Positions 1 through 10,110 of a stretch of 64,000 nt of DNA are shown here, piece by piece. The position numbers were made by a program, and so were the translations under genes. Source of the DNA: Schistosoma mansoni (lineage: Eukaryota > Platyhelminthes > Trematoda > Strigeidida > Schistosomatidae). A model generated the notes under the pieces. It was given only the letters and a program-made list of their open reading frames with translations, was not told where the DNA came from and did no database searches. The DNA lies in the NCBI RefSeq assembly GCF_000237925.1, contig NC_031498.1, forward strand, positions 26,732,308-26,796,307, written 5' to 3'. Position 1 is the first letter of the stretch; every line of letters begins with the position of its first letter.

Positions 1-490
1 TTCAAAATAAAGAAGGAGGAAATCATAATGAATGTTATCCAATGTTATGCACCCACCAATGATAGCAACGATAAAGGTTGGTTCAATGAGAAGCTGTAAT
101 CAATCATAGTGAAGTGGTCAAGAAAGGATCTGACCATTCTGATGGGGGATATAAATGCAAAAGTCGGAGTGGACAACACCGGATATGAAGATATAATGGG
201 ACGACATGAACTGACTGGGAGAGAGAAACGAGATTAGGGAGAGATTTTCAAATCCATGTTCGCTCAACAAGTTGTTTATAGGCAGCACAATATTCTCACA
301 TAAGCGCATACATAAAGCTTCATGAATCTCACAGGAACACATCACGGAGAACCAGATAAATCATATTCGCATCAATAAAACATTCACTAGGTCAATGGAG
401 GACGTGGGAAGCAGGAGAGGCACTGACATAGCTTCAGATCACCACTAGCTGTTGGTTGCCAAGATAGAACTGAAGCTAGAGAAGTCTTTC
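1..490 (+). pseudogene. RTE-type non-LTR retrotransposon, endonuclease remnant
   Basis: This is a decayed piece of an apurinic-type endonuclease domain, which nicks target DNA for target-primed reverse transcription. Frame 1 reads QCYAPTND at 40-63 and LMGDINAKVG at 139-168, two signature blocks of the APE-like endonuclease of RTE-clade elements. In-frame stops at 97-99 (TAA) and 235-237 (TAG) and later frameshifts show it is dead. Residual similarity continues to about 490 (IDHI-like and ASDHH-like blocks). The left edge is cut by the window. It probably belongs to the same family as the many C-terminal fragments further right, but no fragment here joins the two halves. Confidence 0.8.
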
Positions 491-1133
491 TGCTCAAATT
501 CTCTTGATGTGTTTGTAGATTTGTCGTCTGTACTATCCAATAAAAACTGTTCACATTGCCTTCTAAATTCATACACACGGTTGGGATTTATTTAATAACA
601 GTTTTCAAGGTAATTGAAACACAAAGTCTAAGGAATAATCTTGAAGCTAAGCCATTATATGGGTTTAGTACACGTAATTTGGACAGATCCACTTGAAGTA
701 GACAGATTTACTTTCGTATTAATTATTTAGTGTTGATTTGATCCATGATGTTATTAATCTTTATTTCCAATAAAAAGTTCAGTGTAGAACACTTCTCTTT
801 ATTAATGATTGATTTTTAAAGTAAAAATTATTGGGTTCACGTCAGTATACCAACATCAATATAGTTGAATGTAGATGAATCAAGCTAATTAATCTCATAT
901 AGAATGAATGATTGGTATAATAAGTTCTTGTAGTAATCAAGTACATGTTAGACATTCATATGATACCAGATTAGACCATTGATAATTGGATGAGTAATTT
1001 TGAATATGATAGTAGCTTATCAAAAGGATATACTGATTTAATATATACTTAATATACATGTGATTAACTCCATGTTTGATTGTACATAATCAATTGTCTG
1101 AATACAAGACTATAACTATTATTGTTACTAACA
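491..1133. other. AT-rich stretch, no gene seen
   Basis: No coding pattern, RNA motif or clear repeat is recognised. Short open frames here have no domain or splice support. Confidence 0.5.
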
Positions 1134-1850
1134 TCAGAAGAGATTTTTTATGGATATTATAGTAATTTTAATAGATGAGACCATGAGTCAATTGAAGCTA
1201 GACCACCATGGAAAACCTGGAAGCACTGGACGGCCCCAAATGCCCTTGTACGGCTGAGAGTGATGCGAGTCCGATCTCCCTCCCGAAATGCTCTCACATA
1301 GCCACGCGTATATAGCCTCTAAAAGGGAAGTCCTACTCACTGCATTCTCGTGACATTACTGTTGTTTATGAAATTGAGAGGACGAAAAGCGAATGTCCGG
1401 TGCTTTACTGAGTTGGTGGACACGGAAAGTCCACCTAGAGAAGTTGGAAAACCCTGATTCCAAACCAATGGTGTACATGGGCTCCAGTATCATGAGGGAA
1501 CAAATGGCTTATGAATCAATCATTGGTCACCGGCTACCATGGGACTGCATCTCCTCATGATGCTCCACTGCCTAGTGGATCAGATTTTTAGGTCAAAGGC
1601 TCCGGGTGTGACCCCCTAAGAAAACCACCTGTTTCAGTTTGGGCAGCTGGGCAGTATCACAGCCCTCACACAAATCAAATGAGATTTGTGTGACGCATAT
1701 ATATCTGGTGCCCTTTGTACAAATATTTATGTGTTTAAATAAATAAATAAATAAACTGGACGGCCAGGTTTTCCATAGTGGTCTAGCTTCAATTGACTCA
1801 TGATTTCAACTATATAAAATTACTAAAATCTCCACAAAATCCCCTTCTGA
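1134..1850. repeat. Family B fold-back element interrupted by a nested 520-bp insertion
   Basis: The two arms are inverted copies of the family B 3' part. The left arm starts with a diverged TCAGAAG at 1134 and reads through the AATTGAAGCTAGACCACCATGG block. The right arm (1766-1850) ends CCCCTTCTGA. The arms surround a non-LTR-like insert at 1236-1755. Removing the insert leaves a short hairpin element like the intact one at 36708-36832. The ribozyme core is absent, so this is an internally deleted copy. Confidence 0.75.
1226..1765 (+). mobile_element. 520-bp retroelement unit with TAAA tail and TSD (copy 1)
   Basis: The insert is 1236-1755 and ends in several TAAA repeats. It is flanked by a perfect 10-bp duplication CTGGACGGCC at 1226-1235 and 1756-1765. 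A second copy (17254-17775, minus) has the same 5' start and almost the same length, so this is a discrete unit and not a randomly truncated tail. One frame stays partly open in both copies (MVYMGSSI and GHRLPWDCISS blocks), suggesting the unit came from the coding end plus 3' UTR of a larger non-LTR element. Confidence 0.8.
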
Positions 1851-2440
1851 TAAGGTTAGATAACTTTAAAAGTGAACAGTACATTTGTGAAATATTTCCA
1901 GACTGTGAAATTTGTATTTTTGTCAACTCCACTTGAGAAGAAAATCTTCAGCTTAGAACAAAATAAATGTTGAAACGTTCTCAAATCTATGAATTACCAT
2001 TTATAGTTATTGGTAAGCTCTCTATCTGTCAAAAATTTAGAGTAGTAAAAAGAAAACATAATTATCATTCATATGCTTCGAAAGTTTCTAATTTCTGTGC
2101 ATATTTATTCTTGAATTCTGAAATCTAGTGACTATACCACTCAGCAGCTTCATTTGGAGTAATGTTGAGAAATGGCGGTTGTTCAATTTTTCAAGTCTCC
2201 TAGAAACTATATTTAATTTCATTTTAAAAATACAATGATGCGAAATGCTGTTGTTTCCCTATAATGATTTCAAGTTATCTTATTTTTGTTCAATTTTGGC
2301 AATATTTCAAATCATCTTGATGCCTGGATTCAATCAACTCACAATCTAGAAAATCAGAATAAAATCAGTAGCTCACTGTATAGAAACGTTCTTTTTTATC
2401 AATTATACCTGATCAGATGAATATTATTGACTGCTCTTAT
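1851..2440. other. AT-rich stretch, no gene seen
   Basis: Nothing recognisable on either strand. Confidence 0.5.
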
Positions 2441-2444
2441 ACAC

Positions 2445-2900
2445 GTAGTACATAAGATACATGGTGTAAGGTCACTGGAGGCGATCGGTAGGTTTCATGG
2501 TAACTTTAAGGATGGCTCGTTGACAAACTCAAGGAAGCTTCAAGAAGCCCAAAAAGAGTCGAAGACATTCCATCCAATCACCGCTAGAGGAACATTATAG
2601 AATGTGGACGTGTAGTTTCCCTATTAGATCAATGAGAAGGATCCCCTATGTGCCTATTGGCTATCCGAAATGATGATTTACTTTCAGCCAAAAGCTATAA
2701 ATACATCAGATTTTTGTAATATACTTGACACTGTGTTGGGAAATGCATTTCTACTTACTAGTCTTCTGTCTTCTCTCTTGAGACGTCGCGGATTCGATCG
2801 TTCAAGTAGTCTAGTAGTACGCCGCATAGCAAGAATCAAAGCTCTAGATATAACAGTAACTGGCACTCGTCTGCAAGGTGTGCCTTCAACGAGAAAGACT
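2445..2900 (-). repeat. Family C repeat split by a solo LTR
   Basis: On the minus strand 2856-2895 reads ACACCTTGC then AGACGAGTGCC, and 2480-2504 continues with ATGAAACC. Together these are the diverged hammerhead region of family C (core CUGACGA changed to CAGACGA). The LTR at 2505-2855 sits exactly between the two halves of stem II. The outer limits are approximate. Confidence 0.55.
2500..2860 (+). mobile_element. Solo LTR, family E, with 5-bp TSD GTAAC
   Basis: The LTR occupies 2505-2855 (351 bp), flanked by GTAAC at 2500-2504 and 2856-2860. It starts TTTAAGGATGGC, where the other copy has TGTAAAGACGGC, so the terminal TG is mutated. It ends ATATAACA. It contains a TATA-like CTATAAATAC around 2695-2704. 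No internal gag-pol sequence is present, so this is a solo LTR left by recombination. The family is unknown; a 5-bp TSD fits Gypsy or BEL elements. Confidence 0.8.
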
Positions 2901-3150
2901 TGAGATCATGACAATGGTTCCTACTCAGTGATCAGTCAGTCGTAAATACATCTCAGACCTAAAAGAGGTCAGTTGCAGCCCAAATAGTGGTAACGTCTCT
3001 AACTATGAAGCTGGGTTACGCGGGATCAAATCAGCCAGCAAGCTTCAGCTCCACCAAGATTACACGAATACTTTACTGACGATTGCCGAAAAGTAAGAAA
3101 CCTAGGTGAAGCAGGATTTCTCATCGGCTACCTCCGATACCCACCTTGAA
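2895..3150 (+). repeat. Family C tRNA-like repeat with mutated hammerhead
   Basis: The order is: an ACTTGAGATCATGAC head, a tRNA-like block with box A remnant (GTGGTAACG) and box B-like GGGATCAAATC near 3018-3030, then a hammerhead-like core CUGACGA ... GAAA at about 3073-3100. Stem II (UUGC/GUAA) can form and stem III ACCUAGGU folds. The base at the cleavage position is G, and hammerheads do not cut after G, so this copy is probably inactive. Confidence 0.65.
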
Positions 3151-3930
3151 TCTTGAAAAAAATACTCACATTGTTGAGTTAATTAGACCTTGACAACATG
3201 ACAACTTGATCAACAGAATTCGATCAGTATTAAAAAGGACTTAGGATACATTGCAGTTGTCATACCTGAGTGAACAATCAATTAGAGTGACATGTAGTAT
3301 TTGATACTACTGTTTGATTATCATTTTATTTATAAGTAAGTAACGGCTTTTAGTTTTCCAATTAGTTAGTAACTAATGAAAATATACCACGAAATAATTG
3401 AACATCACATAGTTATTAAATATAAGCCTGTATTATTATTGCCATCGTATTTTCAAAAGACTGGTGTTGTATGCACATATCTATATTTTAGCAAATGACT
3501 TAGTACTATAGGATCATATCTAAACTATATCACCTTTTTTTATTATCTAAAAGTTGCCTTCATTATAGTTAACAATGATGATAATAATTTAATACTATTA
3601 ATGTTAATTAGATAAAAGATGATTTCAATAACAGAACAACACAAAAACGTAACATCAGATAGTTCAGTATCTAAAATAGAATAGATGATCATACGATTTT
3701 AGAACACATGGACTTAGATAAGAATGGAATCCACTCAATGAATTTATTTCTATCACAGAATCATCAAATACATTCACCTTCATTTATACAGTCATTTTCA
3801 CATTCAAACAAAAAAACCCCCATCATATCGACTTATAACACCAGTATATTATCTACTCAAATACTGATTCCATGTGGTCATCAACTTGTCAAACAAAAAT
3901 AACAAGATTATATGTCCGAAAAAAGACAAA
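3151..3930. other. AT-rich stretch, no gene seen
   Basis: One short open frame (3708-3902) is rich in Ser, Ile and His and has no domain, splice or promoter support. Nothing else is recognised. Confidence 0.45.
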
Positions 3931-3939
3931 ACATTAATA

Positions 3940-4187
3940 GTTGAAATCATGAGTGAATTGAAGCTAGACCACCATGGAAAGCCTGAAAGCATTGGACGGC
4001 CGTTTCATCCTATTGTGGGACTCATAAGCAATGCGCATCAACGATCCCGCCTCGCAAGATTTGAGGAGTCCCACAATAAAAAGAAATGGCCATCCAGTGC
4101 TTCCAAGTTATCCATGGTGATCCAGCTTCAATTGATTCATGAATTCAACTATAAAATTATTGAAATCTCCACAAAAACCCCTTCTGA
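3940..4187. repeat. Family B fold-back copy
   Basis: An inverted B 3' end (ATAGTTGAAATCATGAG...) is followed by an opposite copy ending CCCCTTCTGA. Both arms retain pieces of the ribozyme. The left one on the minus strand reads CUUAUGA ... GAUGAAAC with a changed CUGA box. The right one has lost CUGANGA and GAAA. Neither should cleave. Confidence 0.75.
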
Positions 4188-4309
4188 AAATATGCTTATA
4201 TTCACTAGTGAATTCAAAATAATAACAAAATGATTCAGGTTTTATTCATGTTCTTCACTATATTTTATAATCTGTAAACAATATATTTCAATATATTTTA
4301 ATCTCAATG

Positions 4310-4552
4310 ACTATAAAACTACTAAAATCTCCACAAAACCCCTTCTGATAATAATCATATGCTCACTAGTGACTGACTTCAAGAGATATTTCCTGGAGTC
4401 CTAGTGAGAAGCAGTGACCAGTGGAGTTCAACCAGGTCTGTTGTGAGATAATAACTCACTAAAGACAATGGTGGACGGTTGTTCAATTTCGTGAATTATT
4501 TAAGGTTAGACATTAACACCATTGGGTGCCGGCTCGGTGGACTAGATGGAAT
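4310..4552 (+). repeat. Family B, 5' head fragment
   Basis: This begins right after another CCCCTTCTGA tail at about 4340. It reads through the ATCATATGCTCACTAGTGAC head and the GACATTAACACC block to the start of box A (GCCGGCTCGGTGG), then breaks off at about 4552. The tail-then-head order is the head-to-tail arrangement seen elsewhere for family B. Confidence 0.7.
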
Positions 4553-5866
4553 ATTAAATCAAATTTGTTCCTGATTATTAACAACTGTATAGCATAAACT
4601 ATTACAAATAATTATAGTGAAAAATATACAGTTCATTGATCAATGAGTGGTGGTCGATGTCATGTTTGTCTAGTCCTTTGGTCCTGATTACCTCCAACTA
4701 CGTTATGTCTAATTGTATGTAGAGTTAAACAGACTGTTTGTCAAACTACTTCTCCGTAGATAGAATTCTATCAGCTCTTAAGATAAACAGACGTGACACT
4801 TATCACTGTTCACTGATCAGTGAAATATCAATTACCCTAAAATCTCTTGTTCGCCTTTCTGATAAGTGTCAAGTAACGTAGAGCTTCAATCTAGAGTTTT
4901 CAACTATCTATCTTAAACCATCTGGATTATTAAACATCATACTCGTTAAACGTTTTGATAGATATCTTAACATAGTATTTTAACAAATAATAAGATGAAG
5001 TTTGAAGGGTTGGCCATCAGAATTGACCATCAGTTTCAATATCAACACTATGATAAAGATACAATCAGTTAACGAGTTACAACTAGAATTAAATACACTT
5101 TATAGATTCCATTGTTACTCACTATCCAATTTAACCTTATTTATACATATGTGTAAATTCTTTTATGATATCTCATTTTCATCAGATAATTATTCAATAT
5201 ATCACAAATATGCATGAATAGATTATAGTAGAGGTATGCTTGAATAAGTAAATAATACTGATTTCTTTCAACTTTTAAAGTTCAATGTCTTATTCTAATC
5301 AGTCAGTCAGTTAGTTATATGTAACATAGAATATAATAAACATATGCATCAACCCAAGTGGCTACACTACATTAGTACAATGAGACAAAATTATCATAGC
5401 AAATAATATGGTAGTATTAGTAATAGTATTATTAGTGGTAGTTTTAGAAAGGATTACTTATAAAAGGAAAAAGTAAAACACATAAGGAGATTTGGGGACT
5501 GAAGTTCAAAGAGCACATGCACCATTGTGAGCAATTCTAAGTCATAACAACCAAAGTCTCTAAGCATTAGTTTCGAGAATGGTGCAGACCTCAATCATAT
5601 AGTGTACATCTTACTCACATGGCTCATTAACTGATAGAACGAATATGATGATTCATTTAAATTGACTAGATTAAAAAAAAATCATAACGATCAGTTTTAA
5701 TATGTAAAGTCATTTTTCATCATGAATTGAATTCCACTAGTTGTGTTCTGGTAAAACTCAAAGAGCATTTCATGAAGAATTCCTTTCTCGAATAAGATCT
5801 AAATCACTGATGCAAAGTAATACACATCACTCTGAAAATAAACATCAATAATGATATTAATAATCA
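4553..5866. other. AT-rich stretch with one family C scrap
   Basis: 4633-4690 resembles the outer arm of family C (GATCAATGAGTGGTGGTC...GATGTCATG). The rest shows no gene. The short frame at 5002-5217 has no support. Confidence 0.45.
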
Positions 5867-6203
5867 ACTTAGTATTATTTGTTTGAATCTTCCCATTGAT
5901 GTTTTAGGACTGCAACTGGTCAGTCTCTTATTGGCATATGTCCATACTGTGTGTATTGCCTCGATATAGCCTAAATTCACAAGCATGGTAAGCAAAGATG
6001 GATGGTGGCTAGCAGTGGAATCCTATTTGGGACTCGTCAGCTGGATGTACCTGCATCTCAGAGTTGATGTTCACTCTGGGACTCGAACACACTACTTTTC
6101 ACCTCAAACGCCATCCCGTTATCCACTCAGCTACGGAGTCCTGATAGCCACTTGCTTGTGCAATGGAATGAAGTTTGAATTCAAACAAACAATACCAAGT
6201 GAA
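5867..6203 (-). repeat. Sm-alpha (family A) tRNA-like repeat, ribozyme deleted
   Basis: On the minus strand the tRNA-like head shows a box A (GCTGAGTGG) and a damaged box B (GTGTTCGAGTCCC), followed by GAACATCAACTCTGAG and a hammerhead start CUGACGAGUCCCAAAUAGGA. About 16 nt are then missing, including GAAA, stem III and the cleavage site, so the ribozyme is dead. Both outer ends carry the same TTGTTTGAAT-type sequence in inverted order. Confidence 0.75.
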
Positions 6204-6238
6204 TATAACTATAATGACTAGTCAAGTTAAGATAAATA

Positions 6239-6458
6239 TCAGAAAGGAGGCTTTATGGAAATTGTAATAATTTATTAATTGAATTCATGAATCAATCCAA
6301 GCTAGACCACCATGGAAAATCTGGAAGCACTGGTAAGAAGTCCCATACTAAGACGAAACAACCGTCCAGTGCTTCCAGGTTATCCATGGTGATCTAGCTT
6401 CAATTGACTCATGATTTCAACTATGAAAATACTGAAATCTCAACAAAACCCCTTCTGA
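6239..6458. repeat. Family B fold-back copy
   Basis: Terminal inverted arms run from TCAGAAAGGAGG to CCCCTTCTGA, with the centre collapsed around a damaged ribozyme (GAAGUCCC...AAGACGAAACAACCGUC at 6338-6377). It lies just upstream of the USP1 promoter. Confidence 0.75.
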
Positions 6459-6780
6459 TATGATTTATTTCATTTTTTAAATTATAAGATTTTATAACAA
6501 CTTACTATAGTACTGAAACATAGAAATAAATAGTACGTTTCCACTATTATTCAAGGTTAAAGTTGAAGGTATTACCGCGTTAAAAACATAATACAATTTT
6601 AACCAATCAAAAAAGAGAAAACTCATAAACAAACATTCAGGTATTTGATTTAGCGCCAATCATTGTTTTAAACAATATTTTTAAATATTATTTGACCTTG
6701 GTAGCCAATTCTAAACAATGACCACTCATATAATATCCGAATACATTTGTTTTAAGCCAATGAATATTTTCATTTTCAAG

Positions 6781-6789
6781 TATATAAAC
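6781..6789 (+). promoter_or_regulatory. TATA box of USP1
   Basis: TATATAAAC lies 79 bases before the ATG. The identical 9-mer occurs upstream of the paralogue at 21065-21073 on the other strand, which supports it as a core promoter element. Confidence 0.55.
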
Positions 6790-6867
6790 GATCTGAGCAC
6801 ATAAGGAAAACAATATAGATCAAGAGGAACGAACTATCTAGTTGAATCAAATAAACCAGCTTAAACA

Positions 6868-7368
6868 ATGACTGGATCCAATTCATCAAAAACTACCAAA
6901 GTATTAAGAAAGGTGTTAATTCCATTAGATAATAGTAATGAATCAAAGAAAGCATTAAATTGGTATAAAGAAAATATGAAACGTGATGGTGATTTGGTTA
7001 TTTTCGTTCATGTCATTGATCCTATTCTACCATCCGCTTTGTCTGCATTATCACATGAATGTGAATCAATGCCAGCTGGTTCATCATTTCATGTACCAGA
7101 AGAAAGTATGAAAAGTGCCAAAATTCTATGTCAAGAAATGGTAAATGAAGCTACTAAATATGGAATCAAATCTGAAGCTGTTATACAAATTGATAATAAA
7201 GCTGGTCCAGCATTGGTTAAAACAATAAACGAGAGAAAGATTAATGCTGTGGTCATGTCAAAACGTGGTTTAGGATTTTGGAAACTTAATTTCACACCAA
7301 GTGTTACATCATATGTTCTACATCATTCAAATATTCCAGTATCTATAATACCACCACCGAATCGTTAA
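6868..7368 (+). CDS. Universal stress protein domain protein (USP1)
   Basis: A 166-residue single-domain, intronless protein of the UspA superfamily: small cytosolic alpha/beta proteins, many binding ATP or AMP, implicated in stress responses and expanded in flatworms. The N-terminal strand reads VLIPLDNS with the conserved Asp at residue 21. VIFVHVIDPILPSALSAL follows at about 44-61, and the C-terminal strand SYVLHHSNIPVSII near 147-160 is typical of metazoan members. The usual nucleotide motif G-x2-G-x9-G-S/T is damaged: residues read S-K-R-G-L-G-F...T-P-S-V, so the first Gly is Ser and the third is Pro. Nucleotide binding is therefore doubtful. The ATG follows a TATA box, and AATAAA is at 7459. 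It aligns without gaps with USP2 at 20509-21009 (about 55% identity). Confidence 0.93.
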   Translation: MTGSNSSKTTKVLRKVLIPLDNSNESKKALNWYKENMKRDGDLVIFVHVIDPILPSALSALSHECESMPAGSSFHVPEESMKSAKILCQEMVNEATKYGIKSEAVIQIDNKAGPALVKTINERKINAVVMSKRGLGFWKLNFTPSVTSYVLHHSNIPVSIIPPPNR

Positions 7369-7458
7369 TTTTCATTATATATGATATGATGTCAACAACT
7401 GATTGCATCATTTCATTTGATGATTTGAATTGTCTCATCATTTGTAAATACTGGCCAT

Positions 7459-7464
7459 AATAAA
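7459..7464 (+). terminator. Poly(A) signal of USP1
   Basis: AATAAA lies 91 bases past the stop codon, the first canonical signal downstream. Confidence 0.6.
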
Positions 7465-7639
7465 GCTTTTCATTTCGCTACAGAAAATGACAAATTTATT
7501 GTATTTATTCGTTTATTATTTTATTTATTATATATTACTGTTAATGAATTAACTTAACTTTGCATTAAATTATTTAATTGAAAGATAATCTAACTTGTTT
7601 TGAGTAAATACTTCGAGTGATCCAGTCGTTTTCGGTTGT

Positions 7640-7914
7640 TAGTCAGTCAGCTACAACGTAGGGCCAAGCACATATATGCATCTTGATGTAGGTTTGTTCT
7701 CTGAGCTGGATAGTTTGGTCGTGGAGCTTTCATCGTCCTTCTGAACAACATCATCAGCACAAACTTCGGGTAAACTTCTACCGATAAAAGCTCCATGACC
7801 AAACCATCCAGCTCAGAGAACAAACCTACATCAAAATCATCCACCTAAGCTACAAATCTTCTTCACATATATGCATCGGTCCAAGTTGCCATACCTTGTT
7901 AGCATAACAAGATG
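7640..7914 (-). mobile_element. Non-LTR family 2, 3' UTR fragment, with nested repeat
   Basis: 7640-7682 plus 7864-7914 match the 3' ends at 34440-34502 and 60485-60560: AGTCAGCTACAACGT, then CATATATGCA, then AAGTTGCCATA. The element points to the minus strand. A fold-back repeat is inserted between the two parts. Confidence 0.65.
7669..7877. repeat. Fold-back repeat (family H) with 14-bp TSD
   Basis: The insert at 7683-7863 is flanked by CACATATATGCATC at 7669-7682 and 7864-7877. It contains two 48-bp arms, 7683-7730 and 7787-7834, which are nearly perfect inverted copies and would form a long hairpin with a 56-nt loop. A partial one-armed copy is at 42226-42316. The TSD length points to retrotransposition. 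Open frames through it are hairpin artefacts. Confidence 0.75.
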
Positions 7915-8164
7915 AGCACTGATTTTGGTTGGGTTGTATTGTATATAAGATGTGAATTTGACATAACTTAGCAATGAGAGAAATGTATCATATTTTGTTA
8001 ATGTAAACATTAGATCTTATTTATCATTTTGTGAAAGCTTGAGTTGAGATAAGTGAGTGATCTCTGATTGTACGTAAATATCTGAAATGTATAGGTTGTT
8101 TAAATCTCCGCCATCTTACTACATCCGTTAATTCTGGCAATATGTGAAATTATATAAATAGTGG

Positions 8165-8470
8165 AACAAACATTGTAAGCAAAGATGGATAGTGGCTGGC
8201 AGTGGAATCCAGGACATGAGTTTCGTCCTATTTGGAGCTCGTCAGCTGGATATACCGACATCTCAGAGTTCACTCTGGGACTCGAACCCAATATCTTTCG
8301 CTTCAAACGCCATCGCGTCCTGGATTCCACTGTTAGCCACTATCCATCTTTGCTTATAATGCTTGTGAATTAAGACTATATCGAGGCTATACGCACAGTA
8401 TACACATATGCCAATAAGAGACTGAACATCAATGGGAAGATTCAAACAAGTAATACTAAGTGAAGTGGAA
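8165..8470 (-). repeat. Sm-alpha (family A) repeat, rearranged, hammerhead nearly intact
   Basis: The minus strand shows box B (GGGTTCGAGTCCC), then GAACTCTGAG and the hammerhead. 8300-8440 carries a second, inverted run of the flanking sequence (TCCTGGATTCCACTG...CATCTTTGCTTA), so the copy is partly palindromic. Confidence 0.7.
8207..8251 (-). ncRNA. Hammerhead ribozyme, Sm-alpha type
   Basis: The core CUGACGA and GAAA are intact. Stem I AUCCAG/CUGGAU pairs over 6 bp. Stem III ACUCAUGU has three pairs and a 2-nt loop, and the cleavage triplet is GUC. Stem II (GCUC/GGAC) has one mismatch, so activity may be reduced. Ribozymes of this type in schistosome satellite DNA are established as active. 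Confidence 0.7.
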
Positions 8471-8835
8471 CAAACAGTTTAAGTTAATTGTGCTAAGATG
8501 TTTACTGAATGAATTTTTCATGATAATACTAGATAAAATGTAACATAGAAACTTGTAAATAAACAAGATTTAGTCAAAACAGTTTATCTAACATAAGTAT
8601 CACTTAATAGATTATAGTTTATTTCATTTTTAGGGTAGTTTCTATTCTGTATTGAGTCTATGACATATGTAATTCATCACTATAATAGTTTATTAATAAG
8701 CTAATTTGTAACGATTTTCGTTATTACGTCACACATTCAATATCATGAGACAATTACACCTCTGAGTACTTTTGTACTTCTATTACAAATTAATCCTTGT
8801 TAAAAAGTCGGTGGCATTAGATCTGTACTAAAAAA
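8471..8835. other. AT-rich stretch, no gene seen
   Basis: Nothing recognisable. Confidence 0.5.
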
Positions 8836-9083
8836 GACTTGACATACATGACATTGATCACCACCCAGTGATCAATCAATTGTGATTACATCTCAGTCCT
8901 ACAGGAGGTCGGTCGCGGCCCAGATAGGTCAGTGGTAACGTCTCTGACTGTGAAGCTGGGTGCCACGGGGTCGAGTCTGTCAGGGAGCACCAGTTCCCTC
9001 AAGATTACAGGTACGCCTTGCTGACGAGTACCAGGTACCATGAAACCAGGGTCTAGGGTTTCCTGTTGACCACCTCCAACTAT
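8836..9083 (+). repeat. Family C tRNA-like repeat with hammerhead
   Basis: The order is ACATGACATTGATCACCACC head, box A GGTCAGTGGTAACG (about 8927-8940), box B GGGGTCGAGTC (about 8968-8978), AGCACCAGTTCCCTCAAG linker, and hammerhead (CUGACGA near 9021, GAAA near 9042, then CCAGGGUCU). It ends GTTGACCACCTCC. Stem I and stem III pair, but stem II is hard to draw. Confidence 0.75.
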
Positions 9084-9537
9084 CATCTTAAAGTCAAACT
9101 TTATTTATCAAATAATTAATTGAATGTATGAGTTAATTTTATTTTGTATAATGGCTAACAGGGGAATTCAGGCTGGCATATTTTATTCAAGATTCAAGAT
9201 TGAACAGCCGAATGCATCAGCCTACAAGTGTTAATCTTCAAGATGAAGTTGAAACAGAGCATTCATCACTTTAGATATTAATTCATTACCCTTTAGGATT
9301 CTGAATCATAATAGCTTTATCAATGGACAAGGAATAGAATATTTTCCGGTTGTTTTTAATTCGAAGTTGATTGATCAGTCATTTATAATTATATGAATCA
9401 CTTGAAACTTGGAATAAGTAATACTCTTTACCGAGACAATGGATTCGTTTTTATTTTAACAAAAGAAAGGTTAATCCTTATAAAGCATCTATATGAAATT
9501 TTACATAAGAAACAATATTTCTGATCATTGTTATCAT
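9084..9537. other. AT-rich stretch, no gene seen
   Basis: Nothing recognisable. Confidence 0.5.
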
Positions 9538-9587
9538 AGTTAAAATCATGAGTCAATTGAAGCTACACCACCGTTGGAAACCTGGAA

Positions 9588-9633
9588 TCACTGGACGGCC
9601 GTTTCGTTCCATTGTGGGACTTCTCAGCAGTGC
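9588..9633 (-). ncRNA. Hammerhead-like motif of family B, catalytic G changed
   Basis: The core reads CUGAGAA where CUGANGA is required, so G8 is A. GAAA, stem III ACGGCCGU and the GUC site are kept. Loss of G8 should abolish cleavage. Confidence 0.65.
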
Positions 9634-10054
9634 ACATCCACGATCCCGCATCGCGAGATTAGAACCTAGGATCTATCAGTCTTGCGAGAAAGCGCTTAAC
9701 CACTAGACCACTAAGCCGGCATCTGATGGTGTTAATGTCTATATTCAACCAATACACGAAATTGAGCAACCGTCCACCATTGTCTTCAGTGAGTTATTAT
9801 CTCACAACAGACCTGATTGAACTACACTGGTCACTGCTTTTCACTAGGACTCCAGGAAATATTTCTTGAAGCTAGTCATTAGTGAGCATATGATTATTAT
9901 TATCAGAAGGGGTTTTGTGGAGATTTCAGTATTTTCATAGTTGAATTCAAGAGTCAATCGAAGCTAGACCACCATGGAAAACCTGGAAGCATTGGACGGC
10001 CATTTCTTTTTATTGTCGGACTCCTCAAATCTTGCGAGGCGGGATCGTCGATGC

Positions 10055-10100
10055 GCACTGCTGAGGAGTCCCACAATAGGACAAAATGGCCATCCAGTGC
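10055..10100 (+). ncRNA. Hammerhead-like motif of family B, GAAA changed
   Basis: Stem I GCACUG/CAGUGC is perfect, the core CUGAGGA is intact, stem II is GUCC/GGAC, stem III is AUGGCCAU and the site is AUC. The GAAA box reads AAAA, so G12 is lost and the copy is expected to be inactive. Confidence 0.65.
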
Positions 10101-10110
10101 TACCAGTAAA

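Larger units (their letters stand above)
9538..10110 (-). repeat. Family B head-to-tail dimer with fold-back end
   Basis: Reading the minus strand, a fold-back B piece ends CCCCTTCTGA at about 9912. It is followed at once by a full unit: ATCATATGCTCACTAATGAC head, GTTGAACTCC-type block, box A GCCGGCTTAGTGGTCTAG, box B-like GGTTCTAATC, ribozyme, and the AATTGACTCATGATTTTAAC end at 9540. This is the clearest full-length unit boundary in the window. Confidence 0.8.

Noticed and set aside
6239-6458. Family B as a Tc1/mariner-type MITE (inverted ends, TA on both sides)
   Set aside because: Other copies have 12-15 bp TSDs and no constant TA target, which fits retrotransposition better.
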